A stretch of DNA of 64,000 bases from Piscinibacter sp. (GTDB taxonomy: Bacteria > Pseudomonadota > Gammaproteobacteria > Burkholderiales > Burkholderiaceae_C), in the NCBI GenBank assembly GCA_016706565.1, contig JADJJI010000006.1, forward strand, positions 124,001 to 188,000, read 5' to 3'. This document shows, in pieces, positions 7,442 through 14,611 of the stretch. How positions within the stretch are numbered: the stretch's first letter is position 1; each line of letters starts with the position of its first letter. The translations under genes and the position numbers were made by a program. The notes under the pieces were generated by a model, which was not told the origin of the DNA, did not search any database, and saw only the letters and a list, made by a program, of their open reading frames with translations.

Positions 7442-8558
7442 TTTTCAGCCCTTCCTTCCTCAGCCGAAGAATCACGTTCGAGATCAGCGTTTTTTGGTCG
7501 CTGCAGTACACGGATGGGTTGTCAAACTCAGTTCCCGCTTTCCACCGATGCAGTGGCATGCCGCCACCGCACACCGGCAGGTAGGCGCACGAACGGCATG
7601 TCGAAGACGTTGGCCTTTGTAGTGCGTGGTAGCGCGCAAACTCCTGCGTCGCAAACACCGCGGACAACGCATGCGTACGCACCGACCAGTGTTCCGTGAA
7701 CCGATCGGCACCGTCAAACGAACTCTTCAGCGTGTCGTTCTTGCATATCGTTCCGTCGGTCTCAACGATGGCTATTCCGAAGTCTGTCTGGCCAAGGCCC
7801 TCCTTGATGCCAAAGCCGCCAAGACAAAGCTTGATCATGTCGTCGAGGAACCGAACGCGCGGGGGGGCGGGATCGCCCAGGTAGGCTTCGAGAAGGCGAG
7901 ACAACCACTGCCCATACTCATCGGAGTCAGGTGACTCTTTGCCAAATGGCAAGGACGAATGATTTCCATCGCGATAGAGAAAGTCGATGGACGGTGCGCC
8001 CAGACCCTTGAAGTAGTCGTACGTCGCCCTTGGGTCCGAGGTTGGATCGATGACCGAGAGCAAGCCAGAGTACAAGAACGCAGCACGCGGGTGGCGCCGC
8101 AGGACTTCAATGCCCGCCACAACCTTTTCGTGCGTGCTTTCGCCCTGCTTGCCAAGCCGAAAGCGGTCATTGACCGCTCGCGGCCCGTCGAGACTGACCG
8201 AGATAGAGACATCGTAGCGGGCGCAAATGTCAGCGGTCTCTGACGTGAGCAGCATGCCGTTGGTCTGCATGCAAAGTGCATGACCGCTTGAAAGTTTTGC
8301 CCTGAGAGAACGGAGCACAAACTCGAGCCGCCGGGCTCCGAGCATCAGCGGCTCGCCACCGTGCAGCACTGTGGCAAAAGGCTTGGCTTGATCTCGAGCG
8401 AGCTCACCTAGAGCTTCCGCGAGCGCTCCCACTGTCTCGCGCGAGATGAGGGCGGGCATATCTCGCCACCCGTCGTCGCCCATGTTGTAAACGTAGCAGT
8501 AGGTGCAATTGATGTTGCACCTACTGGCGACCTTCACCAGGACGGTGTCGATCTGCAC
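7389..8558 (-). CDS. yhhB: radical SAM/SPASM-like cyclophane-forming peptide maturase
   Basis: A 389-aa radical SAM enzyme. The cluster-binding CxxxCxxC is C14, C18 and C21 (CNINCTYCYVYNMGD). It is followed by a typical HGGEPLM segment (glycine-rich SAM-binding) and SVSLDGPR. A C-terminal Cys-rich region (TCRSCAYLPVCGGGMPLHRW and later VYCSDQ) would hold auxiliary iron-sulfur clusters. The layout matches the maturases that join an aromatic ring to a beta-carbon two residues later, forming three-residue cyclophanes. The start is GTG at 8558, nine bases after the precursor gene stop. The small upstream peptide with Y-x-x/H-x-x/H-x-x ending is the expected substrate. The gene symbol is recalled from family nomenclature. 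Confidence 0.85.
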   Translation of the reverse strand: MQIDTVLVKVASRCNINCTYCYVYNMGDDGWRDMPALISRETVGALAEALGELARDQAKPFATVLHGGEPLMLGARRLEFVLRSLRAKLSSGHALCMQTNGMLLTSETADICARYDVSISVSLDGPRAVNDRFRLGKQGESTHEKVVAGIEVLRRHPRAAFLYSGLLSVIDPTSDPRATYDYFKGLGAPSIDFLYRDGNHSSLPFGKESPDSDEYGQWLSRLLEAYLGDPAPPRVRFLDDMIKLCLGGFGIKEGLGQTDFGIAIVETDGTICKNDTLKSSFDGADRFTEHWSVRTHALSAVFATQEFARYHALQRPTSSTCRSCAYLPVCGGGMPLHRWKAGTEFDNPSVYCSDQKTLISNVILRLRKEGLKIDPRLAERATSSPAVSV

Positions 8559-8567
8559 CGCACCATC

Positions 8568-8744
8568 TCAACGGTTGTGACGGTTGTGGACGCGGTCGTA
8601 GGCCCCCGCCGTGGCGGGCTCTTCATTGCGGACTTCATCAACGAGCCGAGCGAGGGCAACGCTCGACAAGGTTGCCAACTCGATGTCCATGCTGGACTGA
8701 TATGACTCAGGCTCGCCCGCAGTTTCGCTTGACTCTTCAGACAT
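8568..8744 (-). CDS. yhhA: cyclophane RiPP precursor peptide
   Basis: A 58-aa peptide with an acidic Ser/Glu-rich leader and a core at the extreme C terminus, AYDRVHNRHNR. The end parses as three aromatic-x-Arg units: Y49-D50-R51, H53-N54-R55 and H56-N57-R58, each a potential three-residue cyclophane. The start is placed at 8744 because AGGAG lies seven bases upstream; a longer frame begins at 8774 without support. It is the first gene of the leftward cluster precursor, radical SAM, 2OG oxygenase, HExxH protein. The Tyr, His, His pattern fits the name of the YhhA family (not E. coli yhhA). No peptidase or exporter gene is visible next to it. Confidence 0.8.
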   Translation of the reverse strand: MSEESSETAGEPESYQSSMDIELATLSSVALARLVDEVRNEEPATAGAYDRVHNRHNR

Positions 8745-8940
8745 CACATCACTCCTAGCAGCGAGATGCTGCAACCTGATCTTACATCATCGGAATCCAT
8801 GACGGCAAAACTATTTTTTTCCTTAGAAATCATGCAGTTAGCAAACATTGACCGATGAGAATTCGCCTGCGGCGAGTTATACATAGTCAATAAAATCAAC
8901 GAGTTATGAGATCTTATAATCCAACCTAGAGTTGGCGTTT
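8745..8940 (-). promoter_or_regulatory. A/T-rich promoter region of the RiPP cluster
   Basis: This is the most A/T-rich stretch in the first 20 kb and lies directly upstream of the precursor gene. It contains several TATAAx-like hexamers on the minus strand (for example TATAAC and TATAAG), but no pair with clear sigma-70 spacing could be fixed. It is a likely promoter and a target for H-NS-type silencing, which is inference. Confidence 0.4.
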
Positions 8941-9352
8941 GCGCGCACTGTACGGACTCGATCCGTTGGCTTGAGCGCCATGCTTGTTTGCCAGCAACCC
9001 GCAACTCGGTGTTCGCCTTACCTGCCAGTACCGCCACGACGACTGCGAATGCCGTCCGCCTGCCCGTGTTGCGTGATGGACGGCAGCCCGACGGGGCCGA
9101 GTCGCTGAGTCATTTACAGCGGCTCGACGCGCAGCGCAACGGCCCGGCCTTGCGCAGCGGGGACACGTCCAGGCCCACCCAGACCTGGCATCAGCAGCAC
9201 CACACGATGCGCCCCCGAATCAATTCCAACCGGCGCCAACCTGGGTCGCCGTTCTGCCGCCCTCGACGATATCGAGTGGCGCTTCTAGACTCCGGCCGAT
9301 GCGGAATGCCAGCGGAACCGTCGAGCGCACGAAAGCAGCTGCCCGCACGGTG
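8941..9352. other. noncoding spacer with repeat R2b
   Basis: Apart from repeat R2 copy b, no gene or structured signal is recognised. Composition returns to G/C rich after about 8990, marking the right edge of the RiPP cargo. Confidence 0.45.
9063..9172. repeat. intergenic repeat R2, copy b
   Basis: Second copy of R2, in the same orientation as the copy at 4617-4738. It lies on the right side of the RiPP cluster, whereas R1b is on the left, as if the cluster had split an R1-R2 pair. Confidence 0.75.
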
Positions 9353-9559
9353 ATGACGATTCATATCGACATCGGGCGACTGATCGCAGCGGTGCGTCGC
9401 CATGTCCCCATCACGCCGAAGGCGGCACTCGCCATCCAGGACGACCTCGCCACTCTCTTCAGCGCGACACGAGTCGCCGTGGTGTTCAGCGCACCCAACC
9501 GCAAGACCATTGCTGCGGGCGACCAGGCTACGAACTCACGGCCGAGGGCGACGCAATGA
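9353..9559 (+). CDS. small protein upstream of PIN toxin (candidate antitoxin)
   Basis: A 68-aa protein beginning MTIHIDIGRLIAAVRRHV with a second helix (PKAALAIQDDLATLF). Its stop overlaps the PIN-domain gene start as ATGA, which is the usual arrangement of an antitoxin directly before its toxin. No HTH or known antitoxin fold is recognised, so the role rests on position. An upstream in-frame ATG at 9299 is less likely because the extra residues are low-complexity. Confidence 0.5.
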   Translation: MTIHIDIGRLIAAVRRHVPITPKAALAIQDDLATLFSATRVAVVFSAPNRKTIAAGDQATNSRPRATQ

Positions 9560-9960
9560 CAAGATTCGTGATTGGCCCCGATGTCGCCTTGCACCTGGCC
9601 CGGTCGCAAGCCGTGGTGGCGGCGCAGCACAAGCTGCTGGCGCCGACTTTGATCCGCTCCCAGGTCCTGGCCCAGCTCTATGGCCTGGTCCGACGCGGCG
9701 AACTCGACCGAAAAGCCGCCGAACGCCAGCTCGACCACCTGCGCGGCCTTCGGCTGCGCCTGCTTGGCGACCGAGTGCTGCAAAGCCTCGCCTGGAAGAT
9801 CGCCTACCAACTCGGCTGGCCCGATACCTTCGTGGCCGAATACATCGCCCTGACCCAGCTTCAGGCCGATGCCTTCGTCTGCATGGACCCCGCGCTCGCA
9901 CGTGCCGTCGGCAACACCGTCACCGTAGCGTCCATCGACGACCTGCTCGGCAGCGCGTAG
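9556..9960 (+). CDS. PIN-domain protein, VapC-like toxin
   Basis: A 134-aa PIN-fold protein. Expected acidic positions are D9 (VIGPDVAL), D90 (WPDTF), D105 and D111 (ADAFVCMD), and the YIALTQ segment is typical of VapC toxins. The second catalytic acid, normally Glu in the RSEvl helix, is Gln here (IRSQVLAQLY, residue 36); some VapC relatives have this, but it could lower activity. VapC proteins are RNases that cleave tRNA or rRNA. It overlaps the 68-aa gene upstream and is probably co-translated with it. Confidence 0.78.
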   Translation: MTRFVIGPDVALHLARSQAVVAAQHKLLAPTLIRSQVLAQLYGLVRRGELDRKAAERQLDHLRGLRLRLLGDRVLQSLAWKIAYQLGWPDTFVAEYIALTQLQADAFVCMDPALARAVGNTVTVASIDDLLGSA

Positions 9961-10039
9961 TCCCGACTGGACGCCGTCCTTCGAGGCAACTGGAAGCCGC
10001 CAGGTCACGAACAGCGATGTTGCGTTATTACTGTAGTCA

Positions 10040-10069
10040 TTGACGTTCACATTCACTTCGCAACACAAT
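10040..10069 (+). promoter_or_regulatory. candidate sigma-70 promoter of abiEi/abiEii
   Basis: TTGACG at 10040-10045 and CACAAT at 10064-10069 are spaced by 18 bases. Transcription would start at or within a base or two of the ATG at 10076, giving an almost leaderless mRNA; no Shine-Dalgarno sequence is seen before that ATG. Confidence 0.5.
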
Positions 10070-10075
10070 GCACGC

Positions 10076-10702
10076 ATGAAGGCTACCGCCGCTGATGCCG
10101 CGTCCACCCACGAACAACAGGTGCTGCGCCTCGCGAGCAAGCGCACCCTCCTGCGTGCGCGTGACGTGACGCAACTCGGCCTGCCGACCATCGCCCTGAC
10201 GCGCCTGGTGCAGGCCGGCAAGCTAGAACGCGTGGCGCGCGGCCTCTATGGCCTGCCCGGCGCCGCGATCAGCGAGCACCGCTCGCTGGCAGAAGTCTCT
10301 GCGCGCGTGCCCAAGGGCGTGGTCTGCCTGCTGTCCGCCCTACGGGTCCACGAGATCGGCACCCAGGCCCCCCATGAGGTCTGGATCGCCATCCCGCCGC
10401 ACATGGTGAGCCCAAGGCTGGACCAGCCTGCTGTTCGTGTCGTGCGCATGTCGGAGGCGGCACTGACCGATGGCGTCGATCGCCTGAAGATCGACGGCGT
10501 CGAAGTGCCGGTCTTTAGCGCCGCCCGGACCGTCGTTGACTGCTTCCGGTTCCGCAACAAGATCGGCCTGGATGTGGCGCTGGAAGCGCTCCGCGACGGC
10601 TGGACCCAGCGCAAGTTCACGCTGGACGACCTCTGGCGCCACGCCACGCGCGGCCGGGTGGCCAACGTCATGCGACCCTACATCGAGGCCATCACGGCAT
10701 GA
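10076..10702 (+). CDS. abiEi: AbiEi-family antitoxin (type IV toxin-antitoxin)
   Basis: A 208-aa protein of the AbiEi family: an N-terminal winged-HTH region (LRARDVTQLGLPTIALTRLV) followed by GKLERVARGLYGLPG and the family core (SAARTVVDCFRFRNKIGLDVALEAL). AbiEi represses its own promoter and neutralises AbiEii. The chosen ATG at 10076 drops 12 residues of a longer frame because the promoter lies within that extension. Its last codon overlaps the toxin start (ATGA), so the pair is coupled. The family call is firm. Confidence 0.88.
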   Translation: MKATAADAASTHEQQVLRLASKRTLLRARDVTQLGLPTIALTRLVQAGKLERVARGLYGLPGAAISEHRSLAEVSARVPKGVVCLLSALRVHEIGTQAPHEVWIAIPPHMVSPRLDQPAVRVVRMSEAALTDGVDRLKIDGVEVPVFSAARTVVDCFRFRNKIGLDVALEALRDGWTQRKFTLDDLWRHATRGRVANVMRPYIEAITA

Positions 10703-11550
10703 CCGCCAACCGCGCTGCGTCGATCCGCGCCAGGCTCAAGCAGCACACCGACACGTCGAAGCAGGACTTCAACCTGACGCTGACCCGGTACGGGCTGGAA
10801 CGCCTGCTCTACCGACTGTCCATCTCCCAGCACGCACCGAATTTCCTGCTGAAGGGCGCGCTGCTATTCCAACTCTGGTACGGCCAGCCGCATCGGCCGA
10901 CACGCGACGCCGACCTACTGGGCTTCGGCCCCGACGATGTGCCGACTCTGGTCGACGTCTTCCGATCGATTGCCAGCATCGCAGTGGACGACGGCGTTGT
11001 CTTCGATCCCACGTCGGTCGTGGGCAGCCCGATCCGCAAGGACGCCGGCTACGGCGGCGTGCGCATCGATCTGCGCGCAACCCTCGACGGCGCCCGCCTG
11101 TCACTACAGATCGACATCGGCTTCGGTGATGCCGTCACGCCAAAGGCGCAGTCCATCGCCTACCCCACCCTTCTGCCCGACGTCCCCGCACCGACCTTGC
11201 GCGCGTACCCCAAGGCCACGGTCGTGGCCGAGAAGCTGCATGCCGTGACGGTGCTGGGCATGACCAACACCCGCATGAAGGACTTCTTCGACCTTGCCCT
11301 GCTGCTGCGCGACGACACGCTCGACGATGCAGAGCTGCAGCGCGCCATCGAAGCGACCTTCGCCCGCCGACAGACAGCCATGCCCAGCACCATGCCCATC
11401 GGCCTGAGCGATGCCTTTGCCGACGACACCACCAAGCAGACGCAATGGCGGGCGTTCCTGAACAAGAACAAGCTGGACCCGATGGACCTTCGCGAGGTGA
11501 TCGGGGCCATCCGAGCGCGTGCGACGCAGTTCGGATTTCCCAGGCCGTAG
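10699..11550 (+). CDS. abiEii: AbiEii nucleotidyltransferase toxin
   Basis: A 283-aa member of the AbiEii/AbiGii nucleotidyltransferase family. It has the polymerase-beta-like motif LKGALLF (residues 51-57) followed by the metal-binding TRDADLLGF (68-76), and later AEKLHAV, all characteristic. Such toxins add nucleotides to RNA targets such as tRNA acceptor stems and can cause abortive infection or bacteriostasis. It is coupled to abiEi by a 4-base overlap. The length matches the family and no catalytic residue is missing. Confidence 0.88.
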   Translation: MTANRAASIRARLKQHTDTSKQDFNLTLTRYGLERLLYRLSISQHAPNFLLKGALLFQLWYGQPHRPTRDADLLGFGPDDVPTLVDVFRSIASIAVDDGVVFDPTSVVGSPIRKDAGYGGVRIDLRATLDGARLSLQIDIGFGDAVTPKAQSIAYPTLLPDVPAPTLRAYPKATVVAEKLHAVTVLGMTNTRMKDFFDLALLLRDDTLDDAELQRAIEATFARRQTAMPSTMPIGLSDAFADDTTKQTQWRAFLNKNKLDPMDLREVIGAIRARATQFGFPRP

Positions 11551-11569
11551 GACTTACGCTGGACCGGCC

Positions 11570-12067
11570 ATGCGCACAACGCTGTTCGACTTCACCGACC
11601 CAAGTGCGGCGAACGCGTGGCACGCCATCGACGACCGCGTGATGGGCGGCATCTCTCGCAGCACACTGCGCCACGACCCAGCAGGTCACGCCCTATTCGA
11701 GGGAACCGTCTCGCTGGAGCGCAACGGCGGCTTTGCCTCGGTGCGGTCCAGCCCCGGCGAACGGGGTCTGGCTGGCGCCGGGAGCTGCCTGATCGAATTG
11801 CGCGGTGACAACAAGCAGTTCAAGCTGAGCCTGCTGACCGACGACGGCTTCGACAGCCTGAACTACCAGGCCAGCTTCGCCCCCAAGGGCACCGACTGGC
11901 AGACCTTGCACCTGCCGCTGGCCGCCTTCCGCGCCAGCTTCCGTGGACGCGAGGTCACCGGCGCACCGCAACTCGACCCTGCGCGTATCCGCCAGGTCGG
12001 CCTGATGATCGCGGCACGCCAGGCCGGCGCCTTCGCGTTCGACATCCGGCGGATCGGTCTGGCCTGA
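11570..12067 (+). CDS. CIA30/NDUFAF1-like protein
   Basis: A 165-aa protein of the CIA30 family: FDFTDPSAANAWHAIDDRVMGGIS at the N terminus is the family signature (W..v.D.vMGG.S), followed by beta-rich LERNGGFASVRS and a C-terminal RQVGLMIAARQAGAFAFDIRRI. The mitochondrial homologue assists complex I assembly; bacterial members are carbohydrate-binding-like and of uncertain role. It starts 19 bases after abiEii, in the same direction, and could be read through from it, but no functional link to AbiE is known. Confidence 0.8.
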   Translation: MRTTLFDFTDPSAANAWHAIDDRVMGGISRSTLRHDPAGHALFEGTVSLERNGGFASVRSSPGERGLAGAGSCLIELRGDNKQFKLSLLTDDGFDSLNYQASFAPKGTDWQTLHLPLAAFRASFRGREVTGAPQLDPARIRQVGLMIAARQAGAFAFDIRRIGLA

Positions 12068-12106
12068 GCGCATGCAGAAGGGGCGCCGCCGACGCCCCTG
12101 TGCGGC

Positions 12107-12622
12107 CTAAATCAGGCCCCTCTCGGCGAAAGAGCACACGTCCGCCCCGGCCACCACCAGGTGATCGAGCACCCGCACGTCCACCAGCGCCAGCGCCGAC
12201 TTCAACGTCTGCGTCAGGAACTCGTCGGCACGGCTCGGTTCGACCGAACCCGAGGGATGGTTGTGCGCCAGTACGACAGCGGCCGAATTGCACGCCAGCG
12301 CGGCCTTCACCACCTCGCGCGGATACACCGAGGTCTGCGTCACCGTGCCGCGGAACATCTGCTTCAGCTCGATGATCCGGTGCTGCGCATCCAGGAACAG
12401 CACGCAGAACACCTCGTGCTCCAGCACACCGATCTCCAGGAGCAGGTAGTCCTTCACCGCCTGCGGCGACGACATCGTGGCACCGCGCCGCACCCGCTGC
12501 GACAGCACGCGCCGCGCCTGCGACAGCACCTCCTCGGCACGCGCAGGACGGTACTGACCATCGACATCGCGCACCAGCAGCGCATCGACAGCGACAACGG
12601 AAGAAGTGGAAGACAGCGACAT
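12107..12622 (-). CDS. radC: RadC-family JAB-domain protein
   Basis: A 171-aa JAMM/JAB protein of the RadC family. The metal motif is H120-x-H122-PSG with D133 (AHNHPSGSVEPSRAD), preceded by FRGTVTQTSVYPREVVKAAL, a family hallmark. It lacks the N-terminal HhH region of chromosomal RadC and is the short form common on ICEs, plasmids and anti-restriction loci. The start at 12622 follows GGAG six bases upstream. It is convergent with the CIA30-like gene. The function of the short forms is unknown; a DNA-repair role is not supported. Confidence 0.88.
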   Translation of the reverse strand: MSLSSTSSVVAVDALLVRDVDGQYRPARAEEVLSQARRVLSQRVRRGATMSSPQAVKDYLLLEIGVLEHEVFCVLFLDAQHRIIELKQMFRGTVTQTSVYPREVVKAALACNSAAVVLAHNHPSGSVEPSRADEFLTQTLKSALALVDVRVLDHLVVAGADVCSFAERGLI

Positions 12623-12889
12623 GGCGAACTCCGGTCTGTGTCGGGCGGGATTGCCCGAGACCGGAGCACCACGTCGCAGCGCAGCAGTCAGGGTTCGAAG
12701 ACGGCCGCAGGCCGCAAGCGCTCGCCCCGCGAGCGCGCAGACCTTGACGGCGAGAACGACGTGGTAGCGTGGGTCGACACGGCAAGCCCACCCTCCGCAC
12801 GCCAACGTCAACCTGATGGTGAATGCCGGTATCGCCGGCCTAAATGTGTTGCAGGCTCGAAATCAGGGCCCGAGACTCCGGGACCGCGA
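12623..12889. other. spacer with fragments of R1/R2-like repeat
   Basis: No gene is recognised. Around 12825-12885 short pieces resemble the other intergenic repeats (GCCGGTATCGCCGGCCT then TGTGTTGC, and AATCAGGGCCCG), suggesting a decayed copy at a third cargo junction. Confidence 0.4.
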
Positions 12890-13969
12890 CTACAAAGGCT
12901 CCTGCTCGCTCGGCGGCGGCGACATCCGCGCCACGACCTTGAAGCAATCCCGTTGCTGAACCATCGGCAAGACAGAGCCACGCGAAACATGGCTGTTCAG
13001 GTGTTGGCGAAAGAACGCCGACAGTTCCTGAAGCGCGCTGACGCCATAGTGCAGCAGCACGGCAGCCGCACAGGAGTAGACGTTGTACGACATGCCGTCC
13101 GAGGTGTGCAGCGGCGCCGCGGGCTCGCCCTTGGTCAACAAGAAGTGGGCGACCGAGTTGCGCAGTCCCGTCATCTTGCCGTGGAGATCATTCACGGTAC
13201 GAATGTTCTGGTCCGCTAAGCCGCCCAACCCCATCGCGACCAGCAGATCCCGATCGACCTTCGGATCCTTGGGCAGCGGCACATCGATCGACAGGTCAGC
13301 GCACATCTGCCTGAGCTTGGCGCGCAGGGCACCAGTCCCCTCGTACAACCGGTGAGCGCACAGCAGCCGATAGTACGGACTCGTGCTGCAAATCGCCTCC
13401 CGGGCCAGGCTCTCAAGCTCCGCGAACAAGGGGTACTGATGAAAGCCACCGAGTGGACCGATCTTGACGTCTCCAACGAACGGCAGATGCAGCTGGTGCG
13501 CCACGGGCTCCGGCTCACCACCAACGAACAGGTCGAGCCGCACCAGGACGAGCGGCATCCACAGGCTGCGCATCAGCACATCCAGCAACTCGTTCGCAGC
13601 AGATCGGGCACCGGCAAACGCAGCGAAAGGCGAGTCGGCATCCACGTCCACACCGACACTGGACAAGGGTCCACCCGTCGCTGACTGCAAGTCCAGGTAG
13701 ACAGCATCCCGTCCACCTCGGTGGACGTAGATCGGCAGAGGCGGATCGGCCACGCTCAGGCTGTTCGCGGGCGCCGCGGACACCAACTCCTCGAGACTGC
13801 CCATCAGCGGCAAGTGGCTACCCACAACAGCCTCGACTCGATACGAGGCGGGCGTCGCCGCATCGTGCAGTGCCCGGACTCGCGCGGCGTTCTTCACTCT
13901 GCAGACAACGGCCAGCGCTCCCGGCACACCAACCGCAGGGAACACCACACCGATCTCGTCTTCGTCCAT
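12890..13969 (-). CDS. MauJ-like protein with a HEPN-type RNxxxH motif
   Basis: A soluble protein of about 359 aa. Near the C terminus it has GLRNSVAHFLL, an exact RNxxxH motif at about residues 270-275, within helical sequence (KVDRDLLVAMGLGGLADQNIRTV). The overall look resembles the MauJ-like group of unknown function sometimes found outside methylamine clusters; this is from memory. The ATG at 13969 has GAGG five bases upstream; an alternative ATG at 14020 also has a GAGG-like site. The gene is divergent from the MerR gene with about 140 bases between them. It could be a second HEPN RNase cargo or part of the neighbouring MerR-VIT/VWA module. Confidence 0.55.
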   Translation of the reverse strand: MDEDEIGVVFPAVGVPGALAVVCRVKNAARVRALHDAATPASYRVEAVVGSHLPLMGSLEELVSAAPANSLSVADPPLPIYVHRGGRDAVYLDLQSATGGPLSSVGVDVDADSPFAAFAGARSAANELLDVLMRSLWMPLVLVRLDLFVGGEPEPVAHQLHLPFVGDVKIGPLGGFHQYPLFAELESLAREAICSTSPYYRLLCAHRLYEGTGALRAKLRQMCADLSIDVPLPKDPKVDRDLLVAMGLGGLADQNIRTVNDLHGKMTGLRNSVAHFLLTKGEPAAPLHTSDGMSYNVYSCAAAVLLHYGVSALQELSAFFRQHLNSHVSRGSVLPMVQQRDCFKVVARMSPPPSEQEPL

Positions 13970-14072
13970 GAACACCTCGCTTTGCATCATCTGACCCGAT
14001 GCGCCGGCATCGAACCGCATGCCGCCGCCTCGCTTGGGGTCGCTAGGCCGGACGGGCTGCCGCCATTTTTAC

Positions 14073-14105
14073 ACAGTTGACTGTCGCAAACAAATGTCTC
14101 ATACT
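14073..14105 (+). promoter_or_regulatory. promoter and small palindrome in front of the MerR gene
   Basis: TTGACT at 14077-14082 and CATACT at 14100-14105 are spaced by 17 bases. The start codon lies only five bases beyond, so the transcript should be leaderless. A palindrome ACAGT-TG-ACTGT (14073-14084) overlaps the -35 box and could be the operator of the MerR protein or another factor. Confidence 0.6.
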
Positions 14106-14110
14106 GAATC

Positions 14111-14611
14111 ATGCCTGCGCAACGAACCCCGCCCGACGAAGCCGCCACCCCGGAGCGCTTCTCCATAGACGAGCTGTCGATGCTTGCTGGGGTCACGCCG
14201 CGCACCGTGCGGTACTACATCGCCGAAGGCCTAGTCGAACGGCCGGTCGGCGAGAAACGCGGTGCGCATTACGTGCGGCGTCACCTTGAACAGTTGCTGT
14301 TGATCCGCCGCTGGACAGACGCCGGGCTGAGCCTGGAGCGTGTCCGCGAGCTGTTGTCCGGTGCGCCCGATGACCCCGCGCCGCGCCGCGCGGCGCCTGG
14401 CTCGATCGAGGTCTGGAGCCGCGTCACAGTCGCGGATGGCCTTGAGATTCACGTCGAACCGGGCCGCGCCGACCTGACACCCGATCAGATGCGCAGTCTA
14501 GTACGCGGTATCTCGGCACTCTACCGCCAGGTGCGCACCTCAAGCACGGGTGAGCCATCCGGCTCTCCAGCAGCCATCCCATCCACGAACCGGGAGAACA
14601 ACGATGAATAA
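14111..14611 (+). CDS. MerR-family transcriptional regulator
   Basis: A 166-aa regulator with the MerR winged HTH at about residues 16-85 (FSIDELSMLAGVTPRTVRYYIAEGLVERP, then RGAHYVRRHLEQLLLIRRW). The C-terminal region is short, has no Cys metal-binding loop, and contains no long coiled coil beyond the first helix, so the effector is unknown. It overlaps the VIT-VWA gene by eight bases (ATGAATAA), a coupling that makes it the likely regulator of that operon. MerR genes directly preceding VIT-VWA genes are, from memory, a recurring arrangement. Confidence 0.85.
   Translation: MPAQRTPPDEAATPERFSIDELSMLAGVTPRTVRYYIAEGLVERPVGEKRGAHYVRRHLEQLLLIRRWTDAGLSLERVRELLSGAPDDPAPRRAAPGSIEVWSRVTVADGLEIHVEPGRADLTPDQMRSLVRGISALYRQVRTSSTGEPSGSPAAIPSTNRENNDE

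Noticed and set aside
8744-9037. A 97-codon minus-strand frame upstream of the RiPP precursor, considered as a second precursor or leader.
   Set aside because: It covers the A/T-rich promoter region, has no supporting ribosome-binding site and shows no core motif.
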